Numbered from the stretch's first letter, positions 31,380 through 43,748 are shown. The stretch: 64,000 bases of DNA from Podocnemis expansa (GCA_007922195.1 ML682118.1:2498032-2562031); one strand, 5' to 3'. The notes: a model not told the origin generated them from the letters alone. A program made the numbers and translations.

Positions 31380-31645
31380 CAGGCAAAATGAAATTTGAAA
31401 TAAGGCATGGATTTTCAGAAGTGAGGGAGGTTAAACATTGGGACCAGGTACCAAGGAAAGTGTTGGATTCTCCATCTTGTGATGTCTTTAAAATTAATAC
31501 TGGATGCCTTTCTAGAAGATATCCTTTTGTCAAACACAGACTTTTGGGCTCAATACAGGGACCAGTTGGTGAAGTTCTATGGCTGGATTTACAGAGAAGA
31601 TCAGGCTAGATAGCTAGTGGCCCCTTCTGGCTTTATCATGTATGA
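31380..31645 (+). mobile_element. CR1 3' end
   Basis: AAATTTGAAATAAGGCATGG, GGACCAGGTACCAAGGAAAG, GGTGAAGTTCTATGGCTGG, GATCAGGCTAGATAGCTAG and CCCCTTCTGGCTTTA form a CR1 3' end. Confidence 0.65.
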
Positions 31646-32268
31646 ACATAAAAATCTCCGGTCTCCATAAAACAGTAAATTATTTAATTTAGGACTGATA
31701 TAGAAACCACACAAGTCACTTGAGTAGGATTCAACAAGCTACATGGAAACACATTCACATGCATTCCACCTCTACCCAATATTTTGCTGTTAACATCCCC
31801 GCCCCTGCTTCTCAGCATGTTTTCCTTTTACCATGTACTCCTGTTAGCAAAAATGGAAAACAAGGATAAAGACTGTATACTTACAAAATCCCTCAGAACT
31901 TACTGAATCTTATGGCACTTCTTAAATATTGGTTGCTATGGACAGTGATTGTCTCAGGTCTCTTGGCATCTTTGCTGGCCAGACAGATAATGATGACTCA
32001 CCTGCAAAATTATTTGAAGTTTCCAGAGTTGTTGGGTTTTTTCTCCTCATTGGTAGATGTTACAGATGTTACCCCCTACTCTCAAGCCTCCCTCTTGAAA
32101 TCCCTCCACTGTGATGACCTCTAGCCCAGTCCCCCAACATCAGAAGCTTTTTCAGATGAAACAGACCCCCACCTTGGCTCTTGGGGTTAAGAGGAGGCTG
32201 CCAATGAATTGAATAGAAGACTAGGGTTCACAATTCCTGGGGTTCTCTTTGCTGCTTTAGCTGGAACA
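31646..32268. other. No recognised feature
   Basis: It is mixed sequence. Two overlapping 60-70 codon frames at 31912-32124 have no family features. Confidence 0.4.
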
Positions 32269-32385
32269 TGGGGTCTAGTGGTTAGAGCTGGGGACTGAGA
32301 ATCAGGATTCCTGGGTTCTGTTTGCTGATCTGAGTGTAGTGTGGTCTAGTCTATTGGCTAGAGCAGAGTGGCTGTATAGGGCTAA
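32269..32385 (+). mobile_element. tRNA-derived SINE fragment
   Basis: TAGTGGTTAGAGCTGGGG is a good RNA polymerase III A box, followed by AGAATCAGGATTCCTGGGTTCTG, with a degenerate B box. The layout is that of MIR-like or other tRNA-derived SINEs. A second short unit (GGTCTAGTCTATTGG with CTAGAGC) follows near 32342. Confidence 0.5.
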
Positions 32386-32460
32386 AGATGAATTTATACC
32401 ACAGAATTGCTTCCAGCAAGAATTTCTATCTGGAATAATGTCTTTTATTCATTGATAAGG

Positions 32461-33737
32461 TCATAGAAGCATAGAACCATAGGGTTGGAAGGGACCTCAT
32501 CAGGTCATCTAGTCCAACCCCCTGCCAAAAAAAGCAGGACCACTCCCACTAAATTATCCCAGCCAGAGTTTTATCCAGCCAGGCCTTAAATGTCCCCAAA
32601 GATGGAGATTCCACCACCTCCCTAGGTAGCTCATTCCAATACTTACCACTCACCTAGTAAGAAAGTTTTTCCTAATATCCAGCCTTGACCTCCCCAGCTG
32701 CAATTTGAAACCATTGCTCTTTGTTCTGTCCTCTGTTACTACTGAGAACAGCCAAGCTCCGTCCTCCTTGGAGCATCCCTTCAGCTAGTTGAAGGTTGCT
32801 ATCAAATCCCCCCTCAGTCTTCTCTTCTGCAGGTTAAATAAGCCTAGTTCCTTCAGTCTTTCTTCATAGGGCTTATGCTCCAGCCACTTGATCATTTTTG
32901 TTGCCCTCCGCTGGACTCTTTCTAATTTTCCACGTCCTTTTTATAGTGGGGAGCCCAAAACTGGACACAGTATTCCAGATGTGGGCTCATCAGTGCCGAA
33001 TAAAGGGGAATGATCACATCCCTCAATCTGCTGGCAATGCCTCTTCTGATGCAGCCCAGTACGCCATTGGCCTTTTTGACAGCAAGAGCACACTGCTGAC
33101 TCATATCCAGCTTCCCATCCACCAGGACCCACAGGTCCTTTTCTACACTGCTGCTACTTAGCTGATCGCTCCCCAGCCTGTAGCAGTGCATGGGGTCTTT
33201 GTGTCCCAAGTGCAGGACTTTGCACTTGTCCTCGTTGAACCTCATGAGATTTCTATTGGCCCACCGCTCCAATTTGTCAAGGTCTTCCTGAATCTTCTCC
33301 CTGTCCTCCAGCTTGTCTACTGTTCCTCCCAGCTTGGTGTCATCCGCAAACTTACTGAGTGTGCAATCTATCCCATCATCCAGATCATTAATGAAAATGT
33401 TGAACAGAACTGGCCCCAGGACTGACCCCTGGGGCACACCTCTCGTTACTGGTTGGCAACTAGACATGGAGCCATTGATTCTTACGCACTGAAACCGTTG
33501 ATGTAGCCAGTTCTCTATCCACCTTACAGTCCACATATCCAACCCATACTTCGTTAACTTGCTGACAAGAATGTTGTGGGAAACCATACCAAAAGCCTTG
33601 CTAAATTTGAGGTATATCACATCAACAGCTCTTCCAGCATCCACAAATCCAGTCATCTCATCATAGAAGGCGATGAGGTTGGTCAGGCACGATTTACCCT
33701 TGGTGAATCCATGCTGACTGTTCCTGATCATATTCAT
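32461..33737 (-). mobile_element. CR1 LINE, 5'-truncated, reverse transcriptase C-terminal half
   Basis: A 271-codon minus-strand frame (33737 to 32922) holds the palm of the CR1 reverse transcriptase: QHGFTKGKSCLTNLI (residues 8-22), VDVIYLKFSKAF (38-49), GVPQGSVLGPVLFNIF (100-115) and FADDTKLGG (130-138). Motif A normally reads LDFSKAFD; here it is LKFSKAFG, so the first catalytic aspartate is lost. A one-base deletion near 32923-32931 shifts the frame before the usual [12 protein letters not shown] part. The 3' end at 32461 reads CATAGAAGCATAGAACCATAGGG, the reverse of the CR1 tail. It is the least decayed CR1 in the window but cannot be active. Confidence 0.95.
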
Positions 33738-34495
33738 TCACTGTTTCTTTATCATAACCAAAGTCTGATGTAACTGCATATTGTAACTAAACTCCATTTT
33801 GAATTGTTTACTACATTTTGTATTGCTCAGCCTAAGTTTTGATGAAACTTCATTTGGCTATATGAACTTAGTTTGTATGTGTGAATGAAGAGGGTGAGTG
33901 TGATGGGATCAGTCTCCAAATCCAGTCTGTCCTGATGACAAACTGCTGGCACCACTACCTTAATGGTGGAAGAACAATGCAGATAAAACCTGCAAACAAC
34001 TCTCAGAACAACAAAAAAATCCACCCTAGAAAGAAAGAAAGAGACAAAAAGATCAAGAAAAAGAACAAAGTCACATCTGCCATTAACTTATGACTCATGG
34101 TCATAAACTACTCTGAGGCAGTGTGACACAGCAAGGACTAAAAGATAGGTGAGACAGCATAACTTTAGGTAATGTCCCTCATAGCATCCAAGAGTGTTGG
34201 TGCACAGTTGTGTGCCTGACATAGACCCCACTGTTCCTCATACCAGCTCACCTGGCCAGGTAGCCACCCAGAGCTGCAAACATCAGCCACAAATGCAACC
34301 AACAATCAGGACTGGTAACTATACATGACCAACAGCAGAACATCTGGTATATGTGTATTTTTAGGTACTAGATATTAGCTATTAACAGAACTGTATTTTT
34401 TCATAATAAATGTGGGATTTTGCTTTCACCCCCCTGAATAATATCCTGCTAATGTTTTCATATTCTAAGTGCAACAGCTGGAAGTCAAGACTCTT
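33738..34495. other. No recognised gene
   Basis: It is AT-rich. AAAGAAAGAAAGAGAC near 34030 is a short simple repeat. Confidence 0.4.
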
Positions 34496-34865
34496 GGGCA
34501 ATGTCTACACTAGCAAATTAGTCTGGATTAAGGAGGCTTAATCAGAACTAATTTGGTCTCTGGCTACACTAAGCTTTGCCTAGTTCAAACAATTTTTTTT
34601 TAGTTTGAACTAAGCAAAGGTTAGTTTGAACTAGCACAATGTAGCCTTGCTAGTTCAAACTAAATACGTTTGAACTAAGCATTTAGTTCAAACTAAATGT
34701 ATTTCTTTTAGTTCAAATTAACTTTTAGTTCAAACTAGCTGTGCTTTTTTAGTTCAAACTGGAAAGTTAATTCAAACTAAAAAATGCAATTAGTTCAAAC
34801 TAACTAGGCACTGCTTAGTCCAGACTAAGCAAATTCAAACTAAGCTTGCTAATGTAGACATAGCC
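34496..34865. mobile_element. Family C MITE, complete
   Basis: The left end is GGGCAATGTCTACACTAGC and the right end is GCTAATGTAGACATAGCC. The interior is TTAGTTTGAACTAA palindromes with TAGTCYGGACTAAGC near both ends. CTT precedes it and CTT or TTG follows, depending on where the last base is placed. Confidence 0.85.
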
Positions 34866-35059
34866 TTGTGCTTTACTTGCAGCTCCCATGGATGCAAAGT
34901 ATAGCCTTGTGGGAAAGAAATTCAAATACTTTCTGCTATCTGTGCCTCAGTTTCCCTTCCCATTAAACAGGGACAGTAGCTACATGGCACAGTCTTAATG
35001 CAGAGCAGGGGCAAGGCCACAGGGGTTGAATAGGGGTGGAGTCAGGGGCAGAGTAGGCA

Positions 35060-35335
35060 TCCCTGACAAAAGCAAAAGTTAGCACCTACAGCCCAGATAT
35101 ACAAAAGGTATTTAAGAGTCTAGAAGCCAATGGGAGTTTAAATACCTTTTTTAAAAAAATCTGTGCCTATGTGACTCAGATGGCTAAGGCTGGTTTTGAA
35201 AAATGACATAGGGGCAGATTTCTAGAGGTACTGAGGTGCCTAAAAACAGCAACCAGTGCCAAATGAGATATTCAGAAGTGCCCAAGCCCCTAACTCCCAT
35301 TGATATTCAAATGCTTATTAAAAAAACTGGGCCTT
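35060..35335. repeat. Old dispersed palindromic repeat
   Basis: CCAATGGGAGTTTAAATACC, AATCTGTGCCTATGTGACTC, TGGTTTTGAAAAATGAC and CCTAACTCCCATTGA belong to a repeat of the kind CCATTGA...TCAATGGGA...TTTTCAAAA. Related stretches lie at 20275, 20930, 36285, 56500, 60690 and 62565. Confidence 0.5.
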
Positions 35336-36630
35336 CTGCTGCTAAATGAAACATGCTTCTGTAAACTATACTGGTTAGCCTCACATTTTCCAAGTCCTGA
35401 TAAAGTGCTGGGAGTGGCTAGAATGTATGTGCTACCCTGATACGAACACACTACCATAAATATTTCTGCTTGGCTCGGTCGTCTAATCACAGTGATTTTC
35501 CTACTGATATTCCTGCCTTGCATAGTTCAGCTGCTTGCTCCATTGCAGAACTTTCTCTGGGGCTTTCCCAGCACCTGTGTACATTGAAGATGCTGTGAAT
35601 GACCCAGCTTGGCACAGATCACAGGGGATACACAGGGGGATGGCAGTTCCACACTTAATTCAATTACGAACTCTGGTCAGGGATGTGGGAGACGCAATGA
35701 GAGGATGATTAGATCTGAAATGACAAGCAAAGAGAGTATCAGTCACAAGGTTACAGTTGCATCAAAGGTGCTCCCAGATTTGCTTCTGTGATGCTCAGCC
35801 CACAAGAACCCCATTCTGTTAATCTAACAAGATCCCACAGGAGATACAGAGCTACACTGCTTCCTTGTGACCGCTTCCTGCCTTAAAGAGCAGGGATGGA
35901 ATTACCAGCCAGGCTCTAATGAGCCCCGTGAGACCTGATAAACTGACTGGACATTGGGCCAAGAAAAACCTTCACATAGTTAAATACCCAGAGAAAAAAA
36001 AGTTGCCTTCCAATTATAGTTTTTCCCAGCTCACAGACTAGGAAGAAACAAAACTTTATTAGCACACCTGCCTAATACACTGAGTGATAGTAAGGAGAAT
36101 AATCACAGTACAAACACTATTCTATTGTTATTAATAAACTGGTCATGTATTGCAATAGTTTTTTTTGTTTGTTTGTTTGTTTGTGTTTTTTTTTTTAGTC
36201 ACACTGTTACACAGTTTGAGTATTGATAAGGATTAGATATTGACTAATAGTAACTGTTAATAAGCGTTTTTCTGCAACAGAGCTGGGATTTTCAAAAGGA
36301 ACTACAAGATTTAGGCACTCTATTCCCAGTGAGCTTTAATAGGGGTTGGGTGTTATAACTGGAAATCGTAGCCTGGGGAAATCTCACCCAAAATAACATG
36401 AAATATACCCACGTGACAAAGAGATTCAATAGAAGAAAAGAATTTTCTTCTAATTTTAGGTGTGTGCCTGGCAACTATTATGGTTTATATTTTGGCTCAG
36501 AATTATAAGAAATTTTATTGGCAGATGTCAATTTTGTTGTACACTGCTGGTGAATTCTCTGTATCTTAAAGTCCTTAAATCATGATTTAAGAACTTTAAT
36601 ACTCAGTCATGGGTTAGAGGCTTATTGCTG
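35336..36630. other. No recognised gene
   Basis: It is mostly AT-rich. A (GTTT)n and poly-T stretch lies at 36160-36199, and a trace of the old palindromic repeat lies near 36285-36350. Confidence 0.4.
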
Positions 36631-36735
36631 GAGTGAGTAGGTGAGGTTTTGCGGCCTGCATTGTGCAGGAAGTCAGACTAGAAGATGATTCTGCTGGTAT
36701 CTTCTGAACTTAGAGTCTAGGAGTCTATAAACTGA
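36631..36735 (+). mobile_element. CR1 3' end fragment
   Basis: GTGAGGTTTTGCGGCCTGCA, TTGTGCAGGAAGTCAGACTAG, AAGATGATTCTG and AGTCTAGGAGTCTATAAA match the CR1 3' end. Confidence 0.65.
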
Positions 36736-37329
36736 TGAGAGAATATTTCCGTCACTAATATTCAAAATTTACAGGTAAGCAAAGGAAGAAAAATCTTTCT
36801 TGACAACTTAGAAGCCTGCTTTCTTTGTGCATTTTTGCATATGAGGATGACAATTTGTGTTTTAATGGTTATGAGGCCTGCACTTTTTGAATCACTTTTT
36901 TCATATTTTAAATCTCAGCATTTACTGTTAAATAATTATGGCCTGATGTGCCATAATTTCCCATGACTGGGAAAATTTCCTGCAACTGAAAATTTAAATA
37001 GATAAAAATGGGAAAGAAAAAGCCCCAAAAATAAACATTGTTATCCATCAAAATTATAAACAAAAATAAAATCAAATTCTGTCTATTTACTTCCATTGCA
37101 CAATGTACTATCCAAGATATGCTTATTCTGGATCTCAACTTGTTTTGCCTTTTTATTCACCCCACCCTCCACCCATGAAAACACCAGCCTCCTGTAGTGC
37201 AAACGGTCATGCTAGATCCTTAGGGTGGTCATTTACCCATGTACAAAATGCATAGAAAATACAGCTCTGCCAATCAGCAGCTTTTGACACTCTCCTAATG
37301 CAGATGTAAATAACAGCAAGGTTACATAT
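36736..37329. other. No recognised feature
   Basis: It is AT-rich, without family signatures. Confidence 0.4.
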
Positions 37330-37460
37330 GCATCCGATGCAGTGGGTTGGAGCCCACAAAACCTTATGTCCAAAGGAATGTATCAGCCTTTAAGATGCCA
37401 CAGAACTTTTTTTTTTTGCATGCGTGCTCATGCTGTACACAGATTAACATGGCTATCCCT
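37330..37460 (+). mobile_element. Penelope-like terminus
   Basis: TGCATCCGATGCAGTGGG, GGAGCCCACAAAACCTTATG, CCTTTAAGATGCCACAGAAC and ACACAGATTAACATGGC follow the order of the other Penelope ends. The hammerhead-like core is degraded: CCGATGC for CTGANGA and CAAAA for GAAA. Confidence 0.6.
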
Positions 37461-37719
37461 CTGGAAATTTTCAATGAACATAGCTTAACTAAACCTACAG
37501 TGGGAGGGGGACATATAACTCCATTTATATCAAACTATATAAGCAGTATTACTCCTGTGTTTAGACAAAGCCCTAGTCATTGACAAAAAGGGAACTAAAA
37601 ACCTCTGGTTCCTTCACCACTGCAAAAAAAAAAAAAAAAGTGACTCTGAGCCTCAGGTTGTAGGTCACTTGACTCAGACTTATTGAGCTAGGGCTACAGG
37701 GCTAAAACAACAATGTAGA

Positions 37720-37862
37720 CATAGGGAGGTGGTGGAATCTTCATTGTTGGAGATAATTAAGGCTCATTTAGACAAAACCCTGGCTGGGATAAGTTAGTGG
37801 GAGTGGTCCTACTCTTGTGCAAGGGGTTGTACTAGATGACCATGATTCTATGATTTAGGATT
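37720..37862 (+). mobile_element. CR1 3' end with tail
   Basis: GGGAGGTGGTGGAATCTTC, AGACAAAACCCTGGCTGGG, GGTTGTACTAGATGACC and ATGATTCTATGAT form the CR1 3' end. Confidence 0.85.
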
Positions 37863-37974
37863 GGGCTAAAGGTCAAATTTTAAAACCAGGTAGGTGGGGA
37901 AAGTATTGGACCCTGGACTCTAGCACAATTGGAAATGTCTTGCGAAGGTCCATGGCATTAGCTATGATGAATCT

Positions 37975-38930
37975 GAGAGTGCTGAGTGACTCATCTGATG
38001 AGATTACAGAGCCATTGGCTGGTATATTTGAAAACGATGGTGATTGGGGAGGTCCTGGAAGATTAGAAAAAAAGGCAAATATAGTGCTCATCCTCAAAAA
38101 AGTGAAGGAGGAGGATATGGGGAACTACAGACTGTTCAGCTTTACCTTAGTCATTGAGCAGATCCTCAAAGAATCCATTCTGAGGCACTTGGAAGAGAGG
38201 ATGGTGGACAGGAACAATCAGCAGGGATGCTCCAAAGGCAAATCATTTATGGCCAACCTGATTATCTTCTACTATGAGAAGACTGGCTTCATGAGTGTGG
38301 TGAGAGATTGATGTGCTATACCTTGACTTTAGTAAAGATTTTGATACAGACACCCACAATATTCTTATCAGCCACTCAAAGAAGTGTGGATTGGATGAAT
38401 GGATAGAAAGCTGGATATATCATCAGTCTCAATGGATAGCAATAAACAACTCAATATCTAGTTTGCAGATGGCAGTAAGCAGAATTACCACAGGGGTCAG
38501 CACTGGGAATGGTTTTCTTCAACATCTTCATTAATGATCTGAATGAAGGGGTGGTTTACACCCTTTGTAAGACTGCGGAGGGTACTAAGCTGCAGTGAAT
38601 GATAGCTGTGCTGAAGTGTACGCATAAGATAAAGGGTGATCCAGACAAATGGGGTGGTTGGGCTAAAAGAAATCTCATGAATTTCTAAAGGATGTTTAGA
38701 AACCTACACTTAGAATGGAAGAATCCCAGTCACTGCTACAGACTGGGAACTGATTGGCTAGGCAGCAGTTCTGCAGAAAAGGACACATGGGTTACAATGG
38801 ACAAGAAGCCAGATGGAAGTCAACAGTATGCCCTTACTGCTAAGAAGGCTAATAGTATAGTGGGCTGCCTTAATGGAATCATTGACAGCAGATCAAAGGA
38901 AAGGATTATTCCCCTCTGATCACCAGTGAT
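37975..38930 (+). mobile_element. CR1 ORF2 remnant, reverse transcriptase
   Basis: Three consecutive frames read ITEPLAGIFEND, EEDMGNYRLFSFTLVIEQIL with ILRHLEERMVDRNNQQG and SKGKSFMANLIIFYYEKTGF, then LYLDFSKDFDTDTHNILISH with KKCGLDEWIESW, then HCYRLGTDWLGSSSAEKDTW and ALTAKKANSIVGCLN. These are successive parts of CR1 ORF2 up to just after the palm. Stops at 38311 and 38534, and a lost FADD box between 38560 and 38690, make it dead. It ends near 38930 at an unrelated block; CR1 text resumes near 39735. Confidence 0.9.
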
Positions 38931-39734
38931 GAGACCAGGGCTTAAACCAAGGGGGAACACACCACAAGACCATTCTGGGGCCCACAATTTTTAGGGTCTA
39001 ATGTTCCAGGGCCCCTCAAAACTGAATAATGGGGCAGAACACAGCCCTGTAGCATTCCAGTGCATCCCCCCTTACTGTCCATGGGCAGGCACTTCCCCCC
39101 AACTTGCTCCACTCCCAGCCTTCACAGAAGCCCTGCCCCCACCCCATGTGCTCTTTGCCCACCACCATTTCACAGTTGCTGCTCCTGGATGTGCTGCTGC
39201 TGCTTGTACCACCAGTCAGGGAGTCTGAGAGCCCAAAGGGGGAGTACAAGCTGCTGCGCCAGTGAGAGGTGATGGATGCGGTAAGCTGGAGACCATGGGT
39301 GGGAATGGAGAGGTCTGGAGCAGCACGAGTAACTGGAACAAGGTGTCAGGATGAGGGGCTGGGGGATGATGGAGGACATGGGGACAAGGAGGCTGGGTAG
39401 GGGCTGGTGGGGGGAAGTGGTGGAGTGGACTATGGAAGGATGGAGTGGAGGTAAGAAGGTGTGGAGGACTGAAGATGGGGGAGCTGGGGATGGGGGTTAG
39501 GAGGGCTGGAGTGGGGACTTGGGAACAGGGAGATTAGGGAATGCGGATGGAAACTGAGGAGGACATGGGGGAAGATGGGGCCGATGGGGACACTAGTGGA
39601 CAAGGTTGGGGTGATGTTGTAGATTTGAGGCTGTGTTTCATTTGTGAGGAAAGCACTGGTGGGGCTCAAAAATGCCAGCTAGGGCCCACACATGCACAAA
39701 GGGAGCTGCAACAATACAGAAAGGGGTCCCAGAG
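38931..39734. repeat. G-rich block between two CR1 parts
   Basis: The centre (about 39230-39600) is a purine-rich, degenerate minisatellite with GGGGATGATGGAGGAC, ATGGGGACAAGGAGGCTGG and similar. It could form G-quadruplexes. Neighbouring parts are unrecognised. The minus-strand proline- and serine-rich frames are artefacts of this composition. Confidence 0.5.
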
Positions 39735-40082
39735 GTTAGGAGGATTCAAGGCCTTATCAAATTATACTTTAATCACTTGGTGAAACCACAGCTAGAATAG
39801 TGTGTTCAGTTTCAGGCTCATCACTACAGAAACAAAGTGGACAAGCTGGAGAGCATACGGGGCGGGGCATTGAGGGCACTGGTACACATGCTTTATGAGG
39901 ACTGATTGCTGGCTGGTGAAGTACTAGAATGGGCTACCTAGGGAAGAGGTGGAATCTCCCTCTTTACAGATCTTTAAGGCCTGGCTTCATTAAAAACCCT
40001 AGCTGGGATGACTTAGTTTAGGTTTGTTCTCTTTTGAGCAGGTGGTTGGTCTAGATGCCCTCCTGAAGTCCCTCTCAACTCT
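39735..40082 (+). mobile_element. CR1 3' half
   Basis: CACTTGGTGAAACCACAGC, GAATAGTGTGTTCAGTTTC, then GGGCTACCTAGGGAAGAGG with TGGAATCTCC and CTAGATGCCCTCCTGAAG are CR1 text after the palm and at the 3' end. A poly-T run (40083-40097) follows. It may be the continuation of 37975-38930. Confidence 0.8.
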
Positions 40083-40097
40083 TTTTTTTTTTTTTTT

Positions 40098-41250
40098 AAA
40101 GGCAAGAAGAAATTTATTAAAACTTCCCCTTCAGAAACCAATTGAGAAATTAATCATCCTTTTATGGTGTTCTCATTTAAAAAGACAGTCACATTATTTT
40201 ACAAGAAATGGATATTTCTCATGGGGATCACAATCTGCAGCAGGGAAAATAAGTGTTGCAGAGAATCCAGTGGGTCAGCTCTACCACTGCAGAAAATCAA
40301 TGTAGTGCTTCTGGGGTCAGTGGGACAGAACCAGCTCACACAAGAGTATAGTTTCCGAAATGTCCTTTAGCTAGATTGTCAGCTACTGGTAATTGGATTT
40401 GTAAAGAGACAGTACGAGATTTTCAGGTCTTATTGTCTCTCCCTTTTCTAATCATTTCCAATATTTCATTAGCTTTGTGGACTGTAGTTGTACAGTACAG
40501 ATTACCAACCACCAGGTCTATTAAAGGCAGTTAAAGCTGCAAAATATGGATTCAACTTGATTTGTGTGCGGCATAGATCTTGTTCTGTCCCAGGGACACA
40601 GGGACAAATTTCATCTCTCCTCAATCAGTTCAGAGTGGCATAAATTTTAAAAATAGATGAGAATTTGGTGTGCTTTCAGATGTGATGACATCCCAGCAAT
40701 GGTGGGCTTCCAGGACCTGGCACCCAGAGAGCAAACAGCTCAAATTTCTCAACATCAGGGCAACCATCGTTAGCATGCAAGATGGTGGGGATAACTAGAG
40801 TGGGAGGACCAGTGGGGCCTGGCTGACTGGCCTCAGCCAGAGTGGAGGAAGTGTGATGTCATTAAAATCATGCCCACCAGGAACACCACACATGCTCTAT
40901 TCCCTTAAAACTATCTCACCCCCCCCCACTAAACTGTGACCCTAACACTGAAGTCTGTGCTTCAAACACCCTATTATCTAGAGTTCACACTAATAACACT
41001 GATTAGAATTTAATGGAAACTCGAGCTGGATGCAACACCTCCAGTGATATCTAGAATGCTTTGTTCCCGTGAGATCGATCCAAAGTAAAAAGTTACCTTG
41101 AAAACCCACAGAGTGTATAAAACTAAAATAATGTTAAGAACAATAGAACAACAAAATAAATCTAACAAAATGGATGCAAGAAAATACATTCAAATTACAA
41201 TAAAGTTTAAAATTTAAAAATAAAGGTAAGATTAGAAATAGAAATTTGCT
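40098..41250. other. No recognised gene
   Basis: It is mixed sequence with a C9 run near 40920 and no family text. Confidence 0.4.
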
Positions 41251-42230
41251 GGGTGAAAGTCAATTGGACTTTTGTTCTCAGTTATCCTTTAGGAGCATTT
41301 GAGTGCCCTCTCCCCTCCCAAGAGGATGGAGTTAATAGCAGTCTCACCCCAACCATGCAGCCACCCCCTCCTGAGCTTCCCAACCCACAAAGCCCAGGCC
41401 ACCCATTTATACCTGCTGGTCACAAGGTTCTTGCTCTTGTTGTACAGGAGACTAGGTGATGCCCTTTTTATGCAATGAAGGCTCCCTCCATGGGGGGGGA
41501 CACAGTGGGGACCCCATACTCCATAGACAAGGTAGCTGGCCACCAGATTCCATGGATGTGGAGAATGTCGGCAGGCACTTCTCTGCCTTTGATGGAGTCA
41601 TTCCCACCCGAGCAAGCAAGACACCCCCAACCTCGATGCACCTCTTATACCAGTGGACTGTGACCTGATTCCAGGAGAGACCCCCGCATAGAAAGAGATA
41701 CGAGTTGTGCCTCAGCTGGGCACCCTTGGGCAAGATTCAGCCCATTCAAAGGTGGTTACATAAGGTACACAGCTAGAGAAGGGATGGAGAGGAAGAACCA
41801 GGCACGAAGCCTACAGGCTCTCATCTCCTCACTGCACCAGCCCAAGTCCCCTCACTCAGGGCTTGTCCCAGTACATATACTGCTCACACATTCTTGTGAC
41901 ACAGATCTGGACCAAGCCTTCAGGATGAGTAAAAAAAGGACACATCTGCCTCTGCCCTGGCCAGTCAAGAAACCCTCTGCCTCCTGGAACTCCCCTCTGT
42001 GCATACAACTGGATTTGTGGCTCATTGAAACTTGCAAAGCCAGGTTCTAGAGCCATCCTTTTGACCAGAAATGGGAAAATGTTCCTTAACTAAACTGCTT
42101 GCTTGTAGAGCTCACTTGGCTGCAAGGGGATTCTCTGTCGCTTAACTGTCTCTCCCTGCAATATTGCTTGAATAAAGCAGTGCCTTGTTGGAACCTGATA
42201 ATATGGACTAAGTTGTTTGCTTTCACAGCA
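41251..42230 (+). other. LTR-like candidate, weak
   Basis: It is C-rich DNA closing with GCTTGAATAAAGCAGTGCC (AATAAA at 42171-42176) and a T-rich stretch, the way an R-U5 boundary would look. No ends, no coding part. Confidence 0.2.
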
Positions 42231-42339
42231 TGCTTTATACATAACTCAAAACCCACAATATCTAGTGTCTCATCGCTGGTCACTGAAAATACTTGGTAAT
42301 CACAGTCTCAGATGAGCCACCATTGTAGGTGGCTTCATA

Positions 42340-43000
42340 ATACCTTTCCCCCATAAACTGATCAAGCTCAAACTGGAAGCTGGTTAGGTGTTTTGCCTTC
42401 TTGGTCCCCATGGAAGGCTGCTCCAGAATTTCACTCTTCTTGTGGTTGCAAACCTTAATCTAATGTCAAGCCTAAACCTGTTGACAGCCAAATTATGTCC
42501 ATTTGTTCTTCTGCCAAGATTGGCCCTTATCTAACTCATCTCCCTCCTTGATGTTTATCCCTCTGATATATTTGTAAACAGCAATCATATGTCCCATCAG
42601 CCTTCTTTTCATTAGGCAAAATAAATCAAGCTGCTTAAGTCTCCTTTTGTAGTGTAGAGTTTACATTCCTCTGCTCATCCTATAGCCTTTTTCTGCACCT
42701 GTTCTAGCCTTAATAAATCTTTCTAAAACATGGAATAGCAGAACTGCACACAGGATTCCAAATGAGTTCTTACCTGTTGCTTTGTAAAATAGTAATTACT
42801 CTTCCCTGTCCCTCTTGCAAATACTTCTTCTGATGTATTTTAGGATTATATTAGCTTTTTTTCACAAGTGCATCATATTGGTGGATCATAATACCTATTA
42901 CTGAACAACATAACCAGGTTTTTCTGCAACTTCCAACTGATATGTCCCCAATTTGCAGAAAAAAATTCTTGTTGTAGTCTAATGTTTAATAGCTCACATC
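42340..43000 (-). mobile_element. CR1 LINE fragment, old
   Basis: TTCCACTCTTCTTG-like text near 42430, AAACCTTAATCTAATGTCAAGCC, CAGCAATCATATGTCCCATC, AGCCTTCTTTTCATTAGGC and GTTCTAGCC are the reverse complement of the diverged CR1 3' half (compare 27330-27560). Confidence 0.65.
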
Positions 43001-43054
43001 CAGATGCTTAAAGGTATTTAGGACCAATTTAGGGTATTTAAGCATTTAGGATTA

Positions 43055-43105
43055 AAGGTATAGATCAGAATGGTCCCTTCTGGTCTTAGAATCTATGAAT
43101 CTAGG
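43055..43105 (+). mobile_element. CR1 tail fragment
   Basis: AGATCAGAATGGTCCCTTCTGG and TTAGAATCTATGAATCTAG are a CR1 tail with no body. Confidence 0.55.
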
Positions 43106-43484
43106 AGTTTTGCAGTATTTGCAAAATCAGATAAAAGCCAAAGACTTATTAAAATCAACAAGATTTTGGTGCCTTGCAGCTATTGAAAATTCCAGTAGGT
43201 ACAGAAGTACTTCTAAAAAGCAGGGCCTAGGTGACCAAATTCTGTTCAAATTTAATGAGACTTGAATGTCCAATTCCTTTGGCTGATTGGAAATCCCAGA
43301 CCAGGTGACTGGGCCAAGGTGTCACAGGGAATCTCTGGAAGACCTGGAAAAAAACATTGATTGGTGGCGTTTCAGACCAGGGTCTATTCCACAAGACCAT
43401 CCTATTTTCTCTTCATGAAGCCCCTTGTTGCTTCTTCCTCATTTGCCCCTGCTTTAATCCTTTTCATTCCTTTTCCAAAGGAAT
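43106..43484. other. No recognised feature
   Basis: It is AT-rich, with short frames only. Confidence 0.4.
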
Positions 43485-43748
43485 GAAAAGATTTTTTTTT
43501 TATGGTTTCAAGTTGCAGCTGGGGAGGTCAAGGTTGGATATTGGGGAAAACTTTCTTACTAGGAGAGTGGTGCAGCATTGGAATGGGATACTTAGGGAAG
43601 TGGTGGAATCTCCATCTTTGGAGATATTTAAGGCTCAGTTAGACAAAACCCTGGCTGAAATAATTTAGTGAGAGTGGTCCTGCTTTTTTGGCAAGGGGTT
43701 GGACTAGATGACCTCATGAGATCCCTTCCAACCCTATGATTCTATGAA
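43485..43748 (+). mobile_element. CR1 3' end with tail, well kept
   Basis: GGTTTCAAGTTGCAGCTGGG, GGAGAGTGGTGCAGCATTGG, GTGGTGGAATCTCCATC, AGACAAAACCCTGGCTG, GACTAGATGACCTCATGAG and CCCTATGATTCTATGAA. The frame at 43357-43668 is the last part of ORF2. Confidence 0.9.
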
